Shown: piece by piece, positions 14,355 through 18,606 of the stretch
How the letters are laid out: the number at the start of each line of letters is the position of its first letter
Position numbering within the stretch: the stretch's first letter is position 1
Source: Chitinophagaceae bacterium
GTDB taxonomy: Bacteria > Bacteroidota > Bacteroidia > Chitinophagales > Chitinophagaceae
Reading direction: 5' to 3'
Assembly: GCA_025362915.1 (NCBI GenBank)
Contig: JANYEU010000462.1
Span: 1-18,606, forward strand
Length of the DNA: 18,606 nucleotides
Notes under the pieces: model-generated
What the model was told of the DNA's origin: nothing
Database searches by the model: none
What the model saw: only the letters and a program-made list of their open reading frames with translations
Program-made: the position numbers and the translations under genes

Positions 14355-14384
14355 AAAGCCGAATTACTTACGTAATTCGGCTTT
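14355..14384 (-). terminator. Intrinsic terminator of the Bax-inhibitor-1-like gene
   Basis: AAAGCCGAATTAC and GTAATTCGGCTTT pair perfectly over 13 bp around TTAC. On the minus strand it is followed by TTTTGTTTGG directly after the closing T run. It lies 23 bases after the stop at 14408 and separates this gene from the downstream E1 gene. Confidence 0.92.
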
Positions 14385-14407
14385 ATACACATTTTGTGGT
14401 TAATTAC

Positions 14408-15175
14408 TTAATCTCTTTTTGCAAATCGGCTCAACAATTTTAGAATTTCAATGTACAACCAAACAATTGTAACCATCAATCCAAAAGCGCCATACCACTC
14501 CATATATTGTGGGGCACCTTGCTCTGCACCTTTTTCTATCATATCAAAATCCATGATTAGGTTCAGTGCGGCAATAGCAACAATAAACAAACTGATACCA
14601 ATTCCAAGAGGGCTACTATCGTATAAGAACGGCATGTTTACATGAAACAATCTCAACACCATGCTTATCATATAGAAAACAGCTATCCCCATTGTTGCAG
14701 AGATAAGGATGCTTTTAAACTTTTCTGTTGCCCTTATAATTCTGAAGTTGTATAGCAGGAACATGGCAATGGCAACGCCAAAAGTTAATCCTACCGCTTG
14801 CATCACCAATCCAGGATAGGTCTTTTGGAATGCATCATTCATGATGGCTGAAATTCCGCCAAGGAAAAAGCCTTCCAAAATGGCATAAAGTGGTGCGATG
14901 TACTGCGCCCAATTTGGTTTGAAGATAATGGCAAACGCACAAATCATCCCGCCAAAAACACCCGTAAGCATCAAGCCTGTCATTAGGGTTTGATTATGAT
15001 TTGCATATAAATTCCAAGAATACGCAGCCGCACCCATTACCATCAATAACAAAAAACCAAACTTATTCATAGTACCCCTTACCGTCATGGTGCCTTGTAG
15101 TGAAGCATCTATGTTTGCACTCCTATCAAAAATCTTTTCAGTTAAGGTAGGGTTTCCAGATTTAAACAATTCCAT
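14408..15175 (-). CDS. Bax inhibitor-1 / YccA-like membrane protein
   Basis: The 255-residue protein has a polar N-terminus of about 35 residues and seven hydrophobic segments, the layout of the bacterial Bax inhibitor-1-like family. Recognisable stretches are YAILEGFFLGGISA after the second or third segment, and near the end LNLIMDFDMIEKGAEQGAPQ followed by EWYGAFGLMVTIVWLYIEIL, where the family keeps a pair of acidic residues tied to ion conductance in characterised homologues. The N-terminal SGNPTLTEKIF form is typical of Bacteroidota and actinobacterial members. Function in bacteria is poorly defined (calcium leak or membrane-protein quality control are the proposals). It has its own promoter-like site and terminator, so it is monocistronic. 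Confidence 0.93.
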   Translation of the reverse strand: MELFKSGNPTLTEKIFDRSANIDASLQGTMTVRGTMNKFGFLLLMVMGAAAYSWNLYANHNQTLMTGLMLTGVFGGMICAFAIIFKPNWAQYIAPLYAILEGFFLGGISAIMNDAFQKTYPGLVMQAVGLTFGVAIAMFLLYNFRIIRATEKFKSILISATMGIAVFYMISMVLRLFHVNMPFLYDSSPLGIGISLFIVAIAALNLIMDFDMIEKGAEQGAPQYMEWYGAFGLMVTIVWLYIEILKLLSRFAKRD

Positions 15176-15197
15176 TATAATAACTTTTTAGTTGACA

Positions 15198-15205
15198 CAA
15201 ATATA
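15198..15205 (-). promoter_or_regulatory. Bacteroidota-type -7 element for the Bax-inhibitor-1-like gene
   Basis: Minus-strand TATATTTG matches TAnnTTTG, 23 bases upstream of the ATG at 15175, implying a short leader. No clear -33 element is seen. Confidence 0.45.
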
Positions 15206-15288
15206 AACACAGAACTTTTTAAAATAAGCGTTAAAGTTGTTAATGGGCAATCGGTTCTTTGGTTGAACTATCAAAAATTGCATTCCTT

Positions 15289-15834
15289 TTATTTGCCCCT
15301 CAACAGTTTATAAATTTTGATTGCACCCATTAACAAAGCAATAAATAGAACAAGCCCCACCAATCCCCAAACCAAACTGATACTTTGTTTTACCACTACA
15401 AGCATCACTATGGCAATAAGAAAAACTGTGGCTACCTCATTCCAAAGACGTAATTGCTGCGAAGTATATTTAAAAATCCCTTTTACTTGTTGGGATAAGA
15501 TTACCTGAATTGAAAAATGATAGCCGTATAAAAAGATGACGAACACAAGCTTTATCAGCAGCCACCTACCTTCTTCTTCAAAAAGTACAGTATTCCACTT
15601 GCCCATGAACAAAATAGTGGATCCCAAAATGAGCGTAATTACTGCCGATGGCCAGGTGATTCCATACCATAACCGCTTCATCATGATGGTAAATTGTTGC
15701 TGCAATGCCTCTTTTATCTCCTCTGGTTTTTCCAGTGCCTCTACATTATAGATGAATAGTCGGGGCATATAGAACAAGCCTGCAAACCAGGTAACAATAA
15801 AAACAATGTGAAGGGCCTTGAAGTATAAATACAT
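15289..15834 (-). CDS. hemJ: HemJ-like protoporphyrinogen IX oxidase (CopD/UPF0093 family)
   Basis: The 181-residue membrane protein has four to five hydrophobic segments. It opens MYLYFKALHIVFIVTWFAGLF and continues YMPRLFIYNVEA, the HemJ signature, with the conserved His at 9. Lys95 in WLLIKLVF and His106 in YGYHFS match the other conserved polar positions, and RLWNEVATVFLIAIVMLVVVK fits the C-terminal half. HemJ oxidises protoporphyrinogen IX to protoporphyrin IX in the inner membrane, the penultimate heme step, in bacteria without HemG/HemY. Sequence after NEV diverges somewhat from proteobacterial members, and no other heme gene adjoins it, so a related CopD-like role is a small possibility. 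A promoter-like site lies upstream. Confidence 0.82.
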   Translation of the reverse strand: MYLYFKALHIVFIVTWFAGLFYMPRLFIYNVEALEKPEEIKEALQQQFTIMMKRLWYGITWPSAVITLILGSTILFMGKWNTVLFEEEGRWLLIKLVFVIFLYGYHFSIQVILSQQVKGIFKYTSQQLRLWNEVATVFLIAIVMLVVVKQSISLVWGLVGLVLFIALLMGAIKIYKLLRGK

Positions 15835-15878
15835 ATCCTGCGTTGAATGAATGATGCTACAATAGTTTTTTAATGGCG

Positions 15879-15886
15879 CAAAGGTA
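15879..15886 (-). promoter_or_regulatory. Bacteroidota-type -7 element for the hemJ-like gene
   Basis: Minus-strand TACCTTTG matches TAnnTTTG, 45 bases upstream of the ATG at 15834, in the gap shared with divergent galE. No clear -33 element or matching galE site is seen. Confidence 0.45.
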
Positions 15887-15995
15887 TCCGGTATTGAAAA
15901 AAGTATTTCTCCAGTAATGAAATATCAATCATAAATAATAAAATCAGTTATTAGTACACTTTAATTTCCTATTTTTCCGCCTTAATTAATTTTAT

Positions 15996-17021
15996 ATGGC
16001 AAAAATATTAGTTACCGGTGGTTGCGGCTTTATCGGTTCGCACACCATTGTAGATTTAATTGAAAATGGCTTTGAAGTAGTTTCTGTGGACGACAACTCC
16101 CGTTCTTCAATAAATTCATTGGAAGGAATAGAAAAAATTACTGGCGTTAAAGTTAAAAATTACACACTCGATTTGAAAGGGTTCGAGGCAACTAGAAACA
16201 TATTTGTTGAGAATCCAGATATTACCGGTATCATCCATTTTGCCGCTTACAAGGCAGTGGGAGAATCGGTAGAGAAGCCTTTGTTTTACTTCGAAAACAA
16301 TATGTTTTCCCTGATAAACCTATTGAAATGTGTGGAAGAGTTTAATGTTCCCTACTTCGTTTTTTCTTCTTCTTGCACCGTTTATGGCAATCCGGATGCA
16401 ATTCCGGTAACCGAAAAAACGCCTACCAAAAAAGCTGAAAGCCCGTATGGCGCTACCAAGCAAATGGGCGAGGTGATGATAGAAGATTTTTCAAGGAAAG
16501 CAGATACCACTTCTATTTTGCTTAGATATTTTAATCCCGTAGGTGCGCATCCTTCCATAAATATTGGCGAATTGCCTATTGGAAGACCCATGAATCTGGT
16601 GCCTGCAATTACCCAAACCGCTATTGGCAAATTGCCTAAAATGATAGTTTATGGCGATGATTATCCTACAAGAGATGGTAGTTGCTTGCGAGATTACATT
16701 CACGTTTGCGATATTGCCCATGCACATACATTGGCTTTGCAATATTTGATTGACAAGAAAAATACATCTAAATGTGATGTTTTCAACTTAGGTTCTGGTA
16801 ATGGAGTTACTGTTTTGGAAGCTATAAAAACATTTGAAGCGGTAAGCGGTGTAGCACTTAATTATGAAATTGGCCCAAGAAGAGGTGGCGATGTGGTAGC
16901 TATTTATGCAGATAATAAATACGCGGTAGAGGGATTAGGCTGGAACCCAAAATATACCCTTGAAGATATGATGGATACTGCTTGGAAATGGGAGCTAAAA
17001 CTGAAGGAAGAAGGTAAATAG
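15996..17021 (+). CDS. galE: UDP-glucose 4-epimerase
   Basis: The 341-residue short-chain dehydrogenase/reductase interconverts UDP-glucose and UDP-galactose (some members also the N-acetyl forms), supplying galactose for surface polysaccharide. The NAD-binding loop is GGCGFIG at 8-14, the catalytic Ser lies in FSSSCTVYG at 123-131, and the Tyr/Lys pair is Y151 and K155 in SPYGATK. Further GalE-specific stretches are LRYFNPVGAHPS, DYPTRDGSCLRDYIHV and RRGGDVVAIYAD. Length and motif set are canonical. It is the first of three plus-strand genes, but the repeat array behind it separates it from the phosphatase gene. A phosphatase of the Wzb type next to galE would suit capsule or exopolysaccharide control, although no wzx/wzc genes are present here. 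Confidence 0.96.
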   Translation: MAKILVTGGCGFIGSHTIVDLIENGFEVVSVDDNSRSSINSLEGIEKITGVKVKNYTLDLKGFEATRNIFVENPDITGIIHFAAYKAVGESVEKPLFYFENNMFSLINLLKCVEEFNVPYFVFSSSCTVYGNPDAIPVTEKTPTKKAESPYGATKQMGEVMIEDFSRKADTTSILLRYFNPVGAHPSINIGELPIGRPMNLVPAITQTAIGKLPKMIVYGDDYPTRDGSCLRDYIHVCDIAHAHTLALQYLIDKKNTSKCDVFNLGSGNGVTVLEAIKTFEAVSGVALNYEIGPRRGGDVVAIYADNKYAVEGLGWNPKYTLEDMMDTAWKWELKLKEEGK

Positions 17022-17030
17022 TACACTTAA

Positions 17031-17083
17031 TCACTAAAAGATTCAATTGAATGGAACATATATTCAATTGAATCTTTTAGTGA
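17031..17083. repeat. Perfect 22-bp inverted repeat just after galE
   Basis: Bases 17031-17052 (TCACTAAAAG then ATTCAATTGAAT) are the exact reverse complement of 17062-17083, with a 9-base loop. It starts 10 bases after the galE stop and includes the first two cores of the following 21-bp array. The stem is long enough to stall or stabilise the galE transcript end, although no T-tract follows on the plus strand. Confidence 0.85.
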
Positions 17084-17231
17084 ATCAATTGAAGGAATGT
17101 TTGAACCAACTGAATCTTTCTTTGATTCAATTGAATTTATTTTCCATTCAATTGAAGGAATCTTTGAATCAATTGAACATATCTTCGATTCAGTTGGAGG
17201 AATGTTCCATTCAATTGAATTTATGATCATT
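17043..17231. repeat. Nine 21-bp units with palindromic core TCAATTGA
   Basis: The 8-bp palindrome TCAATTGA or a variant (CCAACTGA at 17106, TCAGTTGG at 17190) occurs at 17043, 17064, 17085, 17106, 17127, 17148, 17169, 17190 and 17211, always exactly 21 bases apart. The 13-base spacers are related (AGGAAT and TTTGAA or their complements recur) but vary. The minus strand reads open as imperfect seven-residue repeats (SIExKI type) because 21 is a multiple of 3. There is no start signal and no conserved protein, so I treat it as non-coding. It fills the gap between galE and the phosphatase gene. Confidence 0.92.
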
Positions 17232-17270
17232 TAATCAGTGGTTTAACCCCAATAATCAATATTTACAATT

Positions 17271-17726
17271 ATGAAAGTATTAATGGTTTGTTTAGGAAAC
17301 ATTTGTAGAAGCCCTTTGGCAGAAGGCATTTTGCAAGCAAGGGCAAATGCTGCTGGATTGGATTGGCAGGTGGATAGTGCAGGAACCGCCAATTATCATG
17401 TTGGCGAAACGCCTCATAAACTATCCATAAAAGTGGCAGGGGAACATGGAATTGACATCAGTAAAAAACGTGTTCGTCAGTTGAATAAACTAGACTTTAC
17501 CTTGTTTGACAAGATTTATGTGATGGATAAGGAAAACTACAATGGTGCAAAACGTATTGCTGGTGACAGTTGGGACGTGAGCAAAATAGATTATTTATTG
17601 AATGAAACCTATCTTGGCGAAAACCGAGAAGTGCCCGACCCTTGGTATGGTGGCTATGAGAATTTTAAGGAAGTATATGCTTTATTGTATGAGGCTTGTG
17701 GGAGGATACTAGAGAATAAGTCGTAA
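17271..17726 (+). CDS. Low-molecular-weight protein-tyrosine phosphatase
   Basis: The 151-residue cytoplasmic enzyme removes phosphate from protein tyrosines. The P-loop CLGNICRS at 7-14 gives the C(x)5R site (Cys7, Arg13) right at the N-terminus, and the general-acid Asp is D123 in DPWYGG. The DSAGT motif at 35-39 and the length are canonical. In Gram-negative bacteria these enzymes commonly oppose Wzc-type kinases in exopolysaccharide export; no kinase gene is in the window. The last codons (before TAA 17724-17726) lie inside a heptanucleotide repeat that continues into the gap before hisS. Confidence 0.95.
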   Translation: MKVLMVCLGNICRSPLAEGILQARANAAGLDWQVDSAGTANYHVGETPHKLSIKVAGEHGIDISKKRVRQLNKLDFTLFDKIYVMDKENYNGAKRIAGDSWDVSKIDYLLNETYLGENREVPDPWYGGYENFKEVYALLYEACGRILENKS

Positions 17727-17812
17727 GACATAAGTCGAAAGTCGAGAGTCGTAAGTCAACAGTTAAGCTATGTTGTCTATATACTTTGACTTACAACTCT
17801 CAACTTTCAACT
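17719..17812. repeat. Heptanucleotide tandem repeat with inverted half, starting inside the phosphatase gene
   Basis: Seven 7-base units run from 17719 to 17767: AGTCGTA, AGACATA, AGTCGAA, AGTCGAG, AGTCGTA, AGTCAAC, AGTTAAG. The first contains the last two codons and part of the stop of the upstream gene. Bases 17733-17758 are inverted at 17787-17812 over 26 positions with three mismatches. All three are C in one arm against the complement of T in the other, so the minus-strand RNA would pair fully using G-U, whereas the plus-strand RNA would have three C-A mismatches. An A run, not a T run, follows on the plus strand, so it is not a normal intrinsic terminator. Confidence 0.78.
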
Positions 17813-17824
17813 AAAAAAAAAAGA

Positions 17825-18606
17825 ATGGCAAAAGCAACAGTTAGTTTACCACAGGGAACAAGGGATTTTTCGGCAGATGTGGTGCGTAAAAGGAATTATA
17901 TATTTAATACTATCCGCAATGTTTTTGAGTTGTACGGCTTTGCGCCACTCGAAACACCAGCCATGGAGAACCTAGAAACCCTGATGGGGAAATATGGTGA
18001 AGAGGGCGACAAGCTGATATTTAAGATATTGAATAATGGTTTGGACAATACAGCCAAGCACGAACAGATAAGAACGGATTTTGAAAAGGTATTGGAAGGG
18101 AAAAATACCAAGTCCATTACTGAGCGGGCACTTCGTTATGACTTGACGATTCCTTTTGCACGATATGTGGCAATGAATTATGGGCAACTGACCTTGCCCT
18201 TCAAGCGCTACCAGATTCAACCGGTTTGGCGTGCAGACAGACCACAAAAAGGACGATACAGAGAGTTTTATCAATGCGATGCTGATGTGGTGGGCAGTAC
18301 AAGTTTGCTGAATGAGGTAGAACTGGCTAATATATATGCCACTGTATTTGAAAAGTTAGGCGTTGATGTAGAGATAAGGATTAATAGCAGAAAGATTTTG
18401 GCTGGTATAGCTGAGGTTATTGATGAATCTGAAAGAATAGTTGATATAACTATTGCTATTGACAAACTAGATAAGGTAGGAGTAAATGGCGTAATAGAAG
18501 AGCTAAGAAAACAGGGAATTAGTGAAGAAAAGATACGTTTACTTAATGACTTTATCCTACTTCAAAGTCGAAAAATTATGTTTGGAGAAGGTGCTGTTAA
18601 AGAAAG
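17825..18606 (+). CDS. hisS: Histidyl-tRNA synthetase, N-terminal part
   Basis: The gene runs off the right edge; 260 codons are visible from ATG 17825. It opens MAKATVSLPQGTRDF, the class II motif-1 entry, with YGFAPLETPAMENLETL following. RYDLTIPFARYVAMN and FKRYQIQPVWRADRPQKGRY are the histidine-site and motif 2 regions, followed by YQCDADVVG. The YDLT-type region resembles the form shared by Bacteroidota and eukaryotes rather than the E. coli form (LRPEGT). The enzyme charges tRNA-His with histidine. The later HisA-type loops and the anticodon domain are outside the window. It lies 98 bases after the phosphatase gene with the inverted heptad repeat between them. Confidence 0.95.
   Translation, partial: MAKATVSLPQGTRDFSADVVRKRNYIFNTIRNVFELYGFAPLETPAMENLETLMGKYGEEGDKLIFKILNNGLDNTAKHEQIRTDFEKVLEGKNTKSITERALRYDLTIPFARYVAMNYGQLTLPFKRYQIQPVWRADRPQKGRYREFYQCDADVVGSTSLLNEVELANIYATVFEKLGVDVEIRINSRKILAGIAEVIDESERIVDITIAIDKLDKVGVNGVIEELRKQGISEEKIRLLNDFILLQSRKIMFGEGAVKE

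Noticed and set aside
17027..17230. Minus-strand frame of seven-residue repeats (SIExKI type)
   Set aside because: The frame is open because the unit length is a multiple of three. The cores are DNA palindromes, the spacers vary without codon logic, and no ribosome site precedes it.
17043..17231. CRISPR-like array
   Set aside because: The conserved core is only 8 bp and palindromic, the spacing is 21, spacers are related to each other, and there are no cas genes.
17825..18606. Inserted or chimeric hisS
   Set aside because: The YDLT-type histidine site differs from E. coli HisRS but is, as far as I know, usual for Bacteroidota, so it is no sign of recent transfer.

Overview
The window reads as a slice of chromosome from a Bacteroidota bacterium, most likely of the Chitinophagaceae or a close relative. 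The evidence is a gliding-motility lipoprotein GldB, a RodA with the long extra loop typical of this phylum, several promoter-like sites of the Bacteroidota -7 type (TAnnTTTG), weak purine-poor ribosome binding sites, and moderately AT-rich DNA. No phage, transposase, plasmid, CRISPR, tRNA or rRNA genes are visible. It is mostly housekeeping sequence, and the unusual material lies between the genes.

Layout. 1-2151 (+): the end of the PBP2 transpeptidase gene and rodA, the cell-elongation pair. 2331-3195 (-): rpmH, rnpA and yidD, the ribosomal protein L34 / RNase P protein / membrane-insertion cluster. 3345-5143 (-): a REC-PAS-PAS-DHp sensor protein without an ATPase domain, overlapping by ATGA a stand-alone receiver protein. 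5472-6491 (+) gldB and 6537-6923 (-) apaG are convergent. 7600-8427 (+) is an outer-membrane barrel protein ending 8 bases from a convergent long-chain acyl-CoA synthetase (8436-10229, -). 10400-10726 (+) is a small protein of unknown function. 10817-11832 (-) is a two-gene unit: a membrane-anchored HMA-like protein and a lipoprotein resembling truncated hemoglobin. 12279-14285 (-) is a fused alpha+beta E1 2-oxoacid dehydrogenase. 14408-15834 (-) holds a Bax-inhibitor-1-like protein and a HemJ-like membrane protein. 15996-18606 (+) holds galE, a low-molecular-weight tyrosine phosphatase and the start of hisS.

The main observation is that many of the intergenic gaps are filled by locus-specific repeats with related periods. 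After rodA there are four 21-bp units, upstream of the barrel gene nine 21-bp units (paired into 42-bp super-units), and after galE nine units at exactly 21-bp spacing. After gldB there is a 14-bp direct repeat plus an inverted copy that starts on the stop codon. After the phosphatase gene there are seven heptanucleotide units that start inside its last codons and are mirrored by an inverted half. Beyond the E1 gene there is a 41/82-bp palindromic mosaic. The unit sequences differ from locus to locus, but the cores are mostly palindromic or present in both orientations, and the periods are 7, 14, 21 and 42 (41 in one case). Twenty-one bp is about two turns of B-DNA, so the cores within an array face the same side of the helix. 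What these arrays do is not known to me.

The second observation is the secreted globin-like lipoprotein paired with an HMA-like membrane protein that lacks a CxxC motif. The third is the sensor protein with a degenerate H-box and no catalytic ATPase domain.
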